Source: Candidatus Saliniplasma halalkaliphilum
GTDB lineage: Archaea > Thermoplasmatota > Thermoplasmata > Halarchaeoplasmatales > Halarchaeoplasmataceae
NCBI GenBank assembly: GCA_019594235.1
Contig: JAFDTG010000039.1
Location: 1 to 13,140 of the forward strand
Length of the DNA stretch: 13,140 nt
Direction: 5' to 3'
Shown: positions 6,043 to 13,065 of the stretch, piece after piece
How the letters are laid out: each line of letters begins with the position of its first letter
Position numbering within the stretch: the first letter of the stretch is position 1
Made by a program: the position numbers and the translations under genes
Notes under the pieces: generated by a model
The model's input: only the letters and a program-made list of their open reading frames with translations
Told to the model about the DNA's origin: nothing
Databases searched by the model: none

Positions 6043-8159
6043 TTTTTAATTGATACAGCAACATCTACAGACCTTGCACCTTTACCCTGATCGAAAGCTT
6101 TGATCGGATTTAAGTCTATTTCTGATATCTCGTCCACTTCATCCATCAAAAAGGACATCCGATATATAATATCTGCCAAAGCATCTAGGTCTTTCCTTGT
6201 TTGACCTCTTGCACCCACTAGAACTGGGAATGCGTTGATCTCTCCGATCATCCTCCTTGCTTCCCTTTTGGATACGGGAGCTACTCTGAAGACGACATCT
6301 TCTAAGATCTCTACGTAAACTCCTCCTAATCCAAACATGACCATAGGTCCGAAGGAGTTATCTCGAGTACCACCGATGATGGTCTCTTCTCCACCTTCAA
6401 GCATATCTGCAACGGAGATACCCCGAATATGTGCATCAGGATATTTGTTTTTACAGTTGGAGTATATCGCCTGGTAAGCATCTACTACTTCTTTTTCATT
6501 TTCTAAATTTAACGCTAACCCACCCGCATCAGATTTATGGATAATATCCTCGGAAACAACTTTTAGTACTACTGGATAACCTATTTCTTCAGCAGCTTCT
6601 ACCGCCCCTTCAAGTGTATTTACAACTTTACCTTTAGCCATCGGTATACCCGCTAGATCTAATATCGTCCTAGCTTCGTCCTCAAGAAGATTGATACGAC
6701 CTTCTTCGACTACTCCATTGATAACTTCCTTTATACCATCTACATCTATATCAGGTTCTTCGATTTCTTCCATCTCTTCCATCCTCTCAAGGTATCTTTT
6801 GCGTTTGTATAATGCACCTAACGACGACATGACTTCATCGGTTTCCGTGTAAGCTGATATCTTATTTTTTCTCAGCCATTGTACACAATCATAGGCTTCT
6901 TCCCCTCCTGTGAAAGTATAAACCGCTGTTTTTTCGTCACCATATTCGTCATGGATTTCTTTTATAGCTTTTGCGACTTCGTCATCGTCAGTGGTACCTG
7001 TTTCACAGTACAAACCGACCACCGCCCCGATCTCGTCACTTTCAAAGGCTCTTCTCAAAGCATTTTCATATTCTTCCTTCCCGGCTTGACCAGTTATATC
7101 GATCGGGTTTTTAGTTGATCCAAAGGGAGGTATAGACTCTTGGAAAGTCTCTTTGAGGAAAGTCTGGTCATCTAATAACTCCACACCATACTTCTCGGCT
7201 GCATCAGCACTGAGAACACCTATGCCTCCTCCGTTGGTCACGACTACGACTTTGTCATTTTTAGGTAAGGGTGTGTTAGAAAAGGCCCTTGACCAGCTGA
7301 AAGCATCGTTTATAGTATCCGCCCGTAAAATACCCGCTTGCTTGAAAGCTGAACTGAAAACTCTGTCTGAACCAGCCAACGAACCGGTATGAGAAGCGAC
7401 TGCAGTAGCCCCTTTCTCAGAACGGCCTGCTTTGATAACAATAACAGTTTTCTCTGGAGGGATATCTTCTTCTACTTTTTCGATAAATTCACGGCCGTTT
7501 TGCAGTCCCTCCATGTAGATCATGATCACTTTACTTTCATCATCGTCCGAAAAATAATCGATAAGGTCCATATCATCGATATCTGATTTATTACCAACAC
7601 TCACGATAGCTGAAAGACCCAGGTACTGCATGGCTGTTTTACCTATCATGGCAATACCTAGTGCACCACTCTGGGATATCAACGCGATCTCTCCACTAGC
7701 AACCTTTGATGGACCAAAAGTTGCGTTTAGATCAACTTTTGAAGAATAAATACCAAACACATTTGGACCGAGGATCCTCATGCCGTGTTTCCCCGCCTCT
7801 TCAACTATGAGATTTTCTTCCTCAGTATTTCCGATCTCTGAAAATCCTGAGGTGATGACTATTGTATGTTGTATTCCTTTTTCTCCTAATTTTTGGATAG
7901 CTTCTTTAACGTATTTAGCGGGTATTACAATTATTCCGAGGTCTATGCCTTCAGGTAGTTCTTCTATAGATTCGTAAATTTCTTTTCCATATAACTCTCC
8001 ACCCTTAGGATTTACAGGATAAACTTTACCACGATATCCCGAGTTAACGATGTTCGAAAGTAAAATGTTCCCGACTTTCCCTTTTTTACTGGATGCACCA
8101 ACGATCGCGATGGATTCGGGCTCAAAAAGCGGGTCAAGACCTTTCTTTTTTTCGAGCAT
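6036..8159 (-). CDS. ADP-forming acetyl/acyl-CoA synthetase, fused alpha-beta
   Basis: Converts acyl-CoA, ADP and phosphate to the free acid, CoA and ATP, the energy-yielding last step of acid fermentation in many archaea, and can run in reverse. The 707 residues contain a CoA-binding Rossmann domain (FEPESIAIVGASSKKGKVGN, 12-31), two ligase-CoA domains (ISQSGALG at 161-168; VVVTNGGGIGVLSADAAEKY near 304-323; NPIDITGQ at 351-358), an acidic linker (about 458-475) and a C-terminal ATP-grasp beta region (from about 490). Catalytic residues of the Pyrococcus enzyme are all visible: phospho-His257 in ASHTGSLAG, a Glu in YMEGLQNG (217), His541 in EDIIHKSDAGG, and Asp682 in EIDLNP. The length is typical for fused forms, and nothing suggests inactivation as in Pat-like pseudoenzymes. 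The ATG at 8159 has no ribosome site; a TATA-like box lies about 27 bases upstream. It heads the cluster, divergent from the permease gene. Acid specificity cannot be read from sequence. Confidence 0.93.
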   Translation of the reverse strand: MLEKKKGLDPLFEPESIAIVGASSKKGKVGNILLSNIVNSGYRGKVYPVNPKGGELYGKEIYESIEELPEGIDLGIIVIPAKYVKEAIQKLGEKGIQHTIVITSGFSEIGNTEEENLIVEEAGKHGMRILGPNVFGIYSSKVDLNATFGPSKVASGEIALISQSGALGIAMIGKTAMQYLGLSAIVSVGNKSDIDDMDLIDYFSDDDESKVIMIYMEGLQNGREFIEKVEEDIPPEKTVIVIKAGRSEKGATAVASHTGSLAGSDRVFSSAFKQAGILRADTINDAFSWSRAFSNTPLPKNDKVVVVTNGGGIGVLSADAAEKYGVELLDDQTFLKETFQESIPPFGSTKNPIDITGQAGKEEYENALRRAFESDEIGAVVGLYCETGTTDDDEVAKAIKEIHDEYGDEKTAVYTFTGGEEAYDCVQWLRKNKISAYTETDEVMSSLGALYKRKRYLERMEEMEEIEEPDIDVDGIKEVINGVVEEGRINLLEDEARTILDLAGIPMAKGKVVNTLEGAVEAAEEIGYPVVLKVVSEDIIHKSDAGGLALNLENEKEVVDAYQAIYSNCKNKYPDAHIRGISVADMLEGGEETIIGGTRDNSFGPMVMFGLGGVYVEILEDVVFRVAPVSKREARRMIGEINAFPVLVGARGQTRKDLDALADIIYRMSFLMDEVDEISEIDLNPIKAFDQGKGARSVDVAVSIKKR

Positions 8160-8182
8160 CGATTTCGGGAGTAAAACAAGCC

Positions 8183-8190
8183 CTTAATAT
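8183..8190 (-). promoter_or_regulatory. Candidate TATA box of the acyl-CoA cluster
   Basis: The minus strand reads ATATTAAG, centred about 27-28 bases before the ATG at 8159, which fits a leaderless message given that no Shine-Dalgarno site precedes the gene. An alternative is the palindromic CTTTTAAAAG at 8214-8223, which would give a leader of about 30 bases. I cannot decide between them. Confidence 0.35.
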
Positions 8191-8213
8191 GACTTTCGGA
8201 TTTTTATTATTAA

Positions 8214-8223
8214 CTTTTAAAAG
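8214..8223. promoter_or_regulatory. Perfect 10-base palindrome in the divergent promoter region
   Basis: CTTTTAAAAG is its own reverse complement and lies about midway between the two divergent start codons. It could be a TATA element for the minus-strand cluster, a regulator site shared by both directions, or chance in AT-rich DNA. Confidence 0.25.
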
Positions 8224-8243
8224 AAATAAAAACACTCGATAAT

Positions 8244-8252
8244 CTTTATAAG
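8244..8252 (+). promoter_or_regulatory. TATA box of the lactate-permease gene
   Basis: CTTTATAAG is preceded by A-rich DNA that could serve as BRE. It is centred about 33 bases before the ATG at 8282, predicting a leader of roughly seven bases. Because it overlaps the GTG at 8252, it argues against that codon being the start of translation. Confidence 0.55.
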
Positions 8253-8281
8253 TGACACTACATATCCCAACGGCGATAGAT

Positions 8282-9871
8282 ATGCCCTTAGGAGTAAAAT
8301 TTTTGTTGGTGCTGCTTCCCCTATTGATCGTATTCGTAGGTATAATAGGATTTAAACGAAGGACACATGAGATGGCGATATTTGGATTGATCATCTGTTT
8401 TATCATAGCAGTTTTGTTTTTCGAAACCAGTCTTTATATAGCTACAGCTGCCACCATCTACGGTTTTTTCCAATCATTTGGAATCAGTATCGCAATTGTA
8501 TTTACAATGCTTTTGATCTTTCTGATGAAGGAAGTGGGGGCTTTAGAAACAATTTCATTAGCTATCAAGAGGGTAGCCCATACCCGTGAAGAACAGGCAC
8601 TATTCATCGGGATAGGTTTCGGAACCTTTGTGACATCTTTAGGAGTTGTCACACCTGCTTTATTTCCACCATTATTGATGGCCATGGGTTTCGGTCCTTC
8701 TTCAGCAGTTGCTATTTCAGTTTTAGGTTACAATGCTAGTACGAGTTTCGCCCTTCTTTCTATTCCAATAACTCTTCCCGCAGACCTATTTGCAGACCAG
8801 CTTGGAATGACAGCTTTAGAATTCGGCTATGACTTCGCATATAGGATAGCCCTATTTCTGCCAGTGATAGCTACGGTTATTTCATGTGCCATGCTCTGGA
8901 TAATCGGGGGTTTTAAATCTTTGAAAAAGGGAATAGTACCAGCAGTACTTTCTGGTCTGGTCATAGGTGTTTCATCAATAATCCTTGTAGTCATAAGAGC
9001 GCCTATAATGATTTTAGGTGTTATAGCCGGTATACTTTCCATGATAGTTCTTTATGCTTATTTTTCGTTGGATAGAAAGAGAAAGGGTATAAAATTAGAA
9101 CATGAACCCATGGATAAGAAAAAACTACTCAGAGCACTATCTCCATGGCTTCTGCTTATCATACTCGCATCTATAGCTAGTGTCCCCTCGATAAACATAT
9201 TTTTGAGATCGATAGATCCGGGCTTCACAAGCTGGATAATCGCATATGAAACCATAGAATTTAACGTATTTGCGCAGGTCTATTTTTGGATCGGTGTTGC
9301 AGCTTTTGCCTCATTTTACCTTCTTAAACCTACCAAGGAACAAACAAAAACTATTTTGAGAACCTGGTCTCACAGGATATGGGGTCCTTTCATCGCTTAC
9401 AGTTTGTTCTTTTCAATCGCATACATAATGGCCTTTAGCGGTCACGAACTGGGAGGAGAGTCTTTACAGTTAATAGCTCAACAATACAACATGAACTATA
9501 TCGTAGGAATCGTACTAGGTGATATATTTGGACCCGGCTACATATTTGTAGCAGCAAGTTTAGGTATATTCGGTGCTATTGTAGGCGGTAGTGAAACTGC
9601 TAGTAATGTATTATTCTTCGGTATACAAAGACAGGTGACAGAACAGATCGGACTAACCGATAAACAATTTATGACGGTCTATGCGAGTCACGGTGTTGCA
9701 GGAGGTGTAGCATCTGCGATAACCCCATCAAAGATAACGAATGCAGTAGCCACCATAGGAAAAGGAGGAAAGTTGGAGAGTGAAATCCTCCGTAAACACC
9801 TGTTGATAGTTTTCATACTAACTTTGATACTTAGTATGATGACCGCGCTGTTCGTGAGCATTGGATTCTAA
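8282..9871 (+). CDS. L-lactate permease family (LctP) membrane transporter
   Basis: A polytopic carrier of the lactate permease family, whose known members take up lactate or glycolate with protons. The 529 residues are mostly hydrophobic, with about a dozen or more membrane segments. Family-like stretches are GVVTPALFPPLLMAMGF (from residue 121), SVLGYNASTSFALLSIP (from 146), KLLRALSPWLLL (from about 281), GGSETASNVLFFGIQ (435-449) and ITPSKITNAVATIG (480-493), which parallel the conserved SxTSSNxLFGxxQ and ISPQxI regions of LctP. I chose the ATG at 8282 because the in-frame GTG at 8252 (ten residues earlier) lies within the TATA box. Divergent orientation from the acyl-CoA cluster suggests that it imports or exports an acid handled by those enzymes. 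No lactate dehydrogenase is present in the window, so lactate as substrate is not established. Confidence 0.85.
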   Translation: MPLGVKFLLVLLPLLIVFVGIIGFKRRTHEMAIFGLIICFIIAVLFFETSLYIATAATIYGFFQSFGISIAIVFTMLLIFLMKEVGALETISLAIKRVAHTREEQALFIGIGFGTFVTSLGVVTPALFPPLLMAMGFGPSSAVAISVLGYNASTSFALLSIPITLPADLFADQLGMTALEFGYDFAYRIALFLPVIATVISCAMLWIIGGFKSLKKGIVPAVLSGLVIGVSSIILVVIRAPIMILGVIAGILSMIVLYAYFSLDRKRKGIKLEHEPMDKKKLLRALSPWLLLIILASIASVPSINIFLRSIDPGFTSWIIAYETIEFNVFAQVYFWIGVAAFASFYLLKPTKEQTKTILRTWSHRIWGPFIAYSLFFSIAYIMAFSGHELGGESLQLIAQQYNMNYIVGIVLGDIFGPGYIFVAASLGIFGAIVGGSETASNVLFFGIQRQVTEQIGLTDKQFMTVYASHGVAGGVASAITPSKITNAVATIGKGGKLESEILRKHLLIVFILTLILSMMTALFVSIGF

Positions 9872-9903
9872 CATGGATGAGTCTCTGTAAAAAATAATAA
9901 GAT

Positions 9904-9912
9904 TGATATATC
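9904..9912 (+). promoter_or_regulatory. TATA box of the flavodoxin gene
   Basis: TGATATATC follows an A-rich stretch and is centred about 33 bases before the ATG at 9941, again predicting a leader of only about seven bases. A weak GGGG at 9932-9935 is the only ribosome-site-like element. Confidence 0.4.
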
Positions 9913-9940
9913 CTGGAATAGTTGTAGAATCGGGGTAATT

Positions 9941-10420
9941 ATGAATATATTGATCTCGTTTTATTCACGGACAGGAACGACTAGGAAAGCAGCAGAAGAT
10001 ATTGAAGAGTCATTAGTTAAAAGGGATGTAGAAGTCAAAACGGAGGAAGTAATAGATAAGAAAGATCGGGATGGTAAAACGGGATACATAGTGGCAGGTA
10101 AAGATGCCATGATGAAAAAAGAAACTGAGATCGAGGAAGTATCTTACAATCCTGAAAATTTTGATATGTTGGTCGTTGGTACACCCGTATGGGCGGGGAA
10201 AGTGACGCCGGCGATCCGTACATACCTGGAAAAGTATAAAGACGAAATCGATCATGCTGCATTTTTTTGTACACATGGTGGAGGAGGAGAATCTAACACT
10301 TTCAATGATATGAAAGAAATAATCGGGGAACCTAAAGAAGTTTTGACTTTAAGAGATAAAGAGGTCAAAGAGGGGGAACATTTAGACAATTTATCTAATT
10401 TTATCGAGAGCATTTTGTAA
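9941..10420 (+). CDS. Flavodoxin-family protein
   Basis: A small FMN-binding electron carrier or flavodoxin-like oxidoreductase, 159 residues, without signal peptide or membrane segment. The N-terminal ILISFYSRTGTTRKAAE (3-19) has the FMN phosphate-binding loop SRTGTT at 9-14. FDMLVVGTPVWAGKVTPAIR (from residue 74) supplies the first FMN-ring loop with Trp84, and FFCTHGGGGESNTF (108-121) the second. This pattern belongs to the short flavodoxin/BIG-type family rather than to NADPH-dependent FMN reductases. Partner proteins are not evident. It lies between the permease and phenylacetate-CoA ligase genes, each with its own promoter-like sequence, so a shared operon is not required. An electron-transfer role for 2-oxoacid:ferredoxin oxidoreductases encoded elsewhere is only a guess. 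Confidence 0.85.
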   Translation: MNILISFYSRTGTTRKAAEDIEESLVKRDVEVKTEEVIDKKDRDGKTGYIVAGKDAMMKKETEIEEVSYNPENFDMLVVGTPVWAGKVTPAIRTYLEKYKDEIDHAAFFCTHGGGGESNTFNDMKEIIGEPKEVLTLRDKEVKEGEHLDNLSNFIESIL

Positions 10421-10430
10421 AGTTGCTTTT

Positions 10431-10446
10431 CGAAAAACTTATAATC
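10431..10446 (+). promoter_or_regulatory. BRE/TATA promoter of the phenylacetate-CoA ligase gene
   Basis: CGAAAAACTTATAATC combines an A-rich BRE-like half with a TATA core (CTTATAAT, 10438-10445). Its centre is about 51 bases before the ATG at 10493, giving a predicted leader of about 25 bases that carries the AGGTGG ribosome site. Confidence 0.55.
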
Positions 10447-10480
10447 ATTCTCTGTACTCAGTGGTTTAAGATAAAATTCA

Positions 10481-10486
10481 AGGTGG
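10481..10486 (+). promoter_or_regulatory. Ribosome binding site of the phenylacetate-CoA ligase gene
   Basis: AGGTGG lies six bases before the ATG at 10493 and supports that start. Confidence 0.6.
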
Positions 10487-10492
10487 AAATAT

Positions 10493-11809
10493 ATGTTCAA
10501 TAAAAAAGCTCAATTGATGAAGAGGGACGAGATCAGAAAGGTACAGGAAGAGAAGATGCTGAAGATGGTGAAGTATGCCTATGAGAACGTTCCCATGTAT
10601 AAGAGGAGATTCAAAAACGAGGGCATAACACCAAAGGACATCAAAAGTTTGGGGGATGTACATAAAGTCCCATTCACTGTAAAAGATGATCTAAGAGACC
10701 ACTATCCTTATGGGATTTTGGCAGTTAATAAAGATGATGTAGTCCGATTCCATGCTTCTAGCGGAACTACAGGAAAACCAACCGTTGTTTCATACACTCG
10801 TAACGACATGGACACTTGGAACAATCTGATGGCAAGATGTTATTCAACTGCTGGGGTTGAACCATCTGATATAGTTCAAAACGCATACGGATATGGATTG
10901 TTTACCGGTGGTTTAGGTTTCCATCAGGGTGCTGAAGAACTAGGATGCTCGGTTCTACCCACTTCAACAGGAAACACAAAAAAACAGATCCAGATGATGA
11001 ATGACTTCCAGACTACGGTTTTAGCTTGTACCCCATCGTATGCCATCTATCTCGCAGAGGCTGCTCAAAAACATGGGTTTGACCCGCGCGAGGACTTTAA
11101 TCTTAGAGTCGGGATGTTCGGTGCTGAACCATGGAGCGAAGAGGCTAGGACAAGTATAGAAAATTCATTCGGATTGAATGCACAAGACGTCTATGGAATG
11201 TCTGAGCTTTATGGACCTGGTGTGGCCGTTGAATGTCCACATCAAAATGGACTTCACATATGGGGAGACGAATTCTATGTAGAAACTATCGATCCAAATA
11301 CAGGAGAGGTACTCCCAGAAGGAGAAAAGGGAGAGATGGTTTTCACCATGCTTTCCAGAGAGGCAATGCCATTATTGAGGTATAGAACAAAAGATATCGC
11401 GACGATAGAATATGAAGAGTGTGAATGCGGTAGATATCATCCAAGGATAAAGCGAATAGAGGGTAGAAGCGACGATATGCTGATCGTTGGTGGTGTGAAC
11501 GTATTCCCAAGTCAGATCGAAGAAGCTTTATTAGAGACTGAAGGGATCGGAGAGCACTATCAGATAATCGTTGACAGAGATGTTTTAGACAAACTTTTCG
11601 TTAGAGTCGAAGTTGACAGAGAATATTATAGTTCAGGCGAGTATGACGAAGAAGAATTACTGGAGAGGACTTCTGAAAACATTACCGCTATACTAAATAT
11701 AAAAGCTAGAGTAAAACTCTTACCTCCAGGAACACTACCAAGAACAGTAGGCAAGGCAAAAAGAGTCCTGGACCTTAGAGAAGAGGAAGGCAGTATAGAA
11801 GAACTATAG
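10493..11809 (+). CDS. paaK: Phenylacetate-CoA ligase (AMP-forming)
   Basis: Activates phenylacetate or a related aryl acid with ATP and CoA through an acyl-adenylate. The 438 residues match PaaK in length and motif order: an N-terminal YENVPMYKRRF stretch (30-40), the AMP-binding loop FHASSGTTGKPTVVSYT (86-102), GAEPWSEEAR (210-219), DVYGMSELYGPG (232-243), LLRYRTKD (294-301), GRSDDMLIVGGVNVFPSQIEE (324-344) and the C-terminal GKAKRV (420-425) holding the likely catalytic lysine. Cys248, His250 or His255, Cys310 and Cys312 could form a zinc site, as proposed for some PaaK-type enzymes; this is inference. In peptide-fermenting archaea such ligases accompany indolepyruvate ferredoxin oxidoreductase, but here no oxidoreductase gene is adjacent. 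It differs from the acyl-CoA cluster in producing AMP, so it should consume rather than conserve ATP when activating acids. A T-rich tract follows the stop. Confidence 0.93.
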   Translation: MFNKKAQLMKRDEIRKVQEEKMLKMVKYAYENVPMYKRRFKNEGITPKDIKSLGDVHKVPFTVKDDLRDHYPYGILAVNKDDVVRFHASSGTTGKPTVVSYTRNDMDTWNNLMARCYSTAGVEPSDIVQNAYGYGLFTGGLGFHQGAEELGCSVLPTSTGNTKKQIQMMNDFQTTVLACTPSYAIYLAEAAQKHGFDPREDFNLRVGMFGAEPWSEEARTSIENSFGLNAQDVYGMSELYGPGVAVECPHQNGLHIWGDEFYVETIDPNTGEVLPEGEKGEMVFTMLSREAMPLLRYRTKDIATIEYEECECGRYHPRIKRIEGRSDDMLIVGGVNVFPSQIEEALLETEGIGEHYQIIVDRDVLDKLFVRVEVDREYYSSGEYDEEELLERTSENITAILNIKARVKLLPPGTLPRTVGKAKRVLDLREEEGSIEEL

Positions 11810-11822
11810 ACCTACAAAACCC

Positions 11823-11839
11823 TTTATTTTTATATTTTT
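11823..11839 (+). terminator. T-rich transcription terminator after the phenylacetate-CoA ligase gene
   Basis: A run of 15 T in 17-18 bases starts 13 bases after the stop codon. Archaeal RNA polymerase stops at such U-rich tracts without needing a hairpin, and none is evident. Confidence 0.45.
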
Positions 11840-11847
11840 ACAAACAA

Positions 11848-11857
11848 CTTTAGATAT
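11848..11857 (+). promoter_or_regulatory. Candidate TATA box of the lipid-kinase-like gene
   Basis: CTTTAGATAT is centred about 54 bases before the ATG at 11907, which would give a leader of about 27 bases containing the AAGGAG ribosome site at 11895-11900. The surrounding DNA is very AT-rich, so other positions are possible. Confidence 0.35.
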
Positions 11858-11894
11858 AACAAAATTCATCGCATATTAAAAAACTAAATCTAAC

Positions 11895-11900
11895 AAGGAG
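11895..11900 (+). promoter_or_regulatory. Ribosome binding site of the lipid-kinase-like gene
   Basis: AAGGAG lies six bases before the ATG at 11907 and decides the start. Confidence 0.6.
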
Positions 11901-11906
11901 AAAATA

Positions 11907-12470
11907 ATGAATGAGGGTCATCTGCTAAGAAGGATTATTCATTCTATGACATGGATAGTTTTAGTTTATTACCTATTACCTGAACAGATCTTTGGGTACT
12001 ATAAAAGGTCATTACTGATAATTTTAGTTGTTTCGATTTTAGCATTCGAAGGATTACGGTTGTATAATGAATGGCACATCTTCGGGATGAGGGATTACGA
12101 AAAGAAGCAGATAGCCGCTTACGCGTGGGCCACCATGGCGGCGGGTATTGCCCTAGTATTGTTTCCCATGCATCTGAATATGGTTTGTTTTATCGGAATG
12201 GGTATGGTGGATCCTCTTATCGGCGAATTGAAGTACCATGCCCCTGAGTTCTATCCTTATGTACCTCTTCTTACTTGGGGAATTATTGGAATTATAATAT
12301 TATATCTTGTCACCCCATACTCATTTGCTTTGATTTTGCTAATGTCTATAATTGGTTCTATTACCGCGATCTCTGCAGAATATCCTTCGATCATTATCGA
12401 TGATGATTTTCTTATGGTGATAGTACCCTTGATTGTACTATACTTAATAGATATCATAATAATATCATAA
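11907..12470 (+). CDS. Membrane protein of the dolichol kinase / CTP-dependent lipid kinase family (divergent)
   Basis: Family members phosphorylate polyprenols, diacylglycerol or similar lipids with CTP, or transfer a cytidylyl group, within the membrane. The 187 residues hold about six or seven membrane segments. Recognisable positions are RRIIHS at 8-13 (the family's basic-His N-terminus), FEGLRLYNEW (47-56, an E-x-x-R pair), YEKKQIAAYAW (64-74), GMVDPLIGE (99-107, in place of the usual GDPxA) and AEYPSIIIDDDFLMVIVPLI (157-176, matching the E...DDNhxxPL C-terminal motif). It is somewhat shorter than typical members and lacks a clear second glycine of the GD...G motif, so assignment is by motif order, not strong similarity. 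In an archaeon the likely role is dolichol or isoprenoid lipid phosphorylation for glycosylation or membrane lipid synthesis. No functional link to its neighbours is visible. Confidence 0.65.
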   Translation: MNEGHLLRRIIHSMTWIVLVYYLLPEQIFGYYKRSLLIILVVSILAFEGLRLYNEWHIFGMRDYEKKQIAAYAWATMAAGIALVLFPMHLNMVCFIGMGMVDPLIGELKYHAPEFYPYVPLLTWGIIGIIILYLVTPYSFALILLMSIIGSITAISAEYPSIIIDDDFLMVIVPLIVLYLIDIIIIS

Positions 12471-12482
12471 TAATATTGAGGG

Positions 12483-12492
12483 TTTATTTTTT
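12483..12492 (+). terminator. T-rich terminator candidate after the lipid-kinase-like gene
   Basis: TTTATTTTTT begins 12 bases after the stop codon and matches the U-rich stops used by archaeal RNA polymerase. Confidence 0.35.
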
Positions 12493-12500
12493 CAAAAGGA

Positions 12501-12508
12501 TTATTATA
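12501..12508 (+). promoter_or_regulatory. TATA-like box of the 162-residue protein gene
   Basis: TTATTATA is centred about 33 bases before the ATG at 12538, predicting a leader of about seven bases. No ribosome site is visible in front of that ATG. Confidence 0.35.
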
Positions 12509-12512
12509 GAAG

Positions 12513-12527
12513 ATGACTTTATGTCAT
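12513..12527. repeat. Short inverted repeat between TATA box and start codon
   Basis: ATGAC and GTCAT flank a five-base TTTAT spacer. The element falls between the predicted TATA box and transcription start of the next gene, a position used by archaeal repressors. With only five paired bases it may be chance. Confidence 0.25.
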
Positions 12528-12537
12528 TTTAGATATC

Positions 12538-13026
12538 ATGAAAGATCAGATATTAGAATGGTTAGACGAGGATGACAGAGAATATAAGGTCAGTGACCAT
12601 CCTAAATTAGAATGGATGATACAATTAAAGCACGGGAATAGAACTGTATTACTAGGAAAACCCCTGAGATACATAGACAGAATCGAAGTCGTTTATAAAT
12701 TAAATGTGAGTGATGATCACAAAAAGGTCATCCAAAAATTGGATAATAAACAAAGAAATAATTTTGAAAAGGCTATGGTTATGCTTTTAGCAGTGGATTC
12801 AGCCATATATAATGTCCATCGTGATAAAAACAAGTTGCCTGATTCAATTATCATTAAAAAGCACATATATGTGGGGGATATCAACAAGACCATACTTTTC
12901 GATGCTATTCAAAAAGTGGTCAACATGGGGATGAGAACGACAATTCACTTCCAATCATTAGGGGGAGCAGTTCCTCAAGAGGATGAGATGTCATCATCCA
13001 AAACAGGACCATCGTTGTACAGGTAA
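12538..13026 (+). CDS. Uncharacterised small archaeal protein resembling DUF2299
   Basis: A 162-residue soluble protein of unknown function. It begins with a short amphipathic helix (DQILEWLDEDD), followed by alternating strands (LEWMIQLKHG, RTVLLGKPLRYIDRIEVVYKLNV), a central helical part (KLDNKQRNNFEKAMVMLLA, 68-86), a strand-rich section (SIIIKKHIYVGD) and a C-terminal helix (ILFDAIQKVVNMGM). The order 'WL', W-x-I-x-L, hydrophobic V-Y-x-L-x-V and a later I-Y-x-D is what I recall of the archaeal DUF2299 family. The last 20 or so residues are polar and Ser/Glu-rich, probably a flexible tail. There is no signal peptide or membrane segment. It has a TATA-like box but no ribosome site, and lies 39 bases before the ribosomal protein L10e gene, which has its own TATA box. 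I see no basis for a functional claim. Confidence 0.7.
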   Translation: MKDQILEWLDEDDREYKVSDHPKLEWMIQLKHGNRTVLLGKPLRYIDRIEVVYKLNVSDDHKKVIQKLDNKQRNNFEKAMVMLLAVDSAIYNVHRDKNKLPDSIIIKKHIYVGDINKTILFDAIQKVVNMGMRTTIHFQSLGGAVPQEDEMSSSKTGPSLYR

Positions 13027-13040
13027 AAACTTATATATAT
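13026..13040 (+). promoter_or_regulatory. BRE/TATA promoter of the L10e gene
   Basis: AAAACTTATATATAT joins an A-rich BRE half to a strong TATA core, beginning at the stop codon of the preceding gene. The core centre is about 31 bases before the ATG at 13066, so the message would have a leader of about five bases. This is the strongest promoter match in the window, as expected for a ribosomal protein gene. Confidence 0.6.
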
Positions 13041-13065
13041 GAAAAGAACATGAAGGCCAACTACT

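Noticed and set aside
6036..8159. Pat-type protein acetyltransferase or inactive synthetase
   Set aside because: All catalytic residues expected in the active enzyme are present, and there is no GNAT domain on this protein.
8134..8406. A 90-codon minus-strand frame overlapping the divergent promoter
   Set aside because: It overlaps the permease and synthetase starts as well as both candidate promoters, and its translation shows no motif.
10013..10663. Minus-strand open frames opposite the flavodoxin and phenylacetate-CoA ligase genes
   Set aside because: They are shadows of well-supported plus-strand genes, without ribosome sites or recognisable protein motifs.
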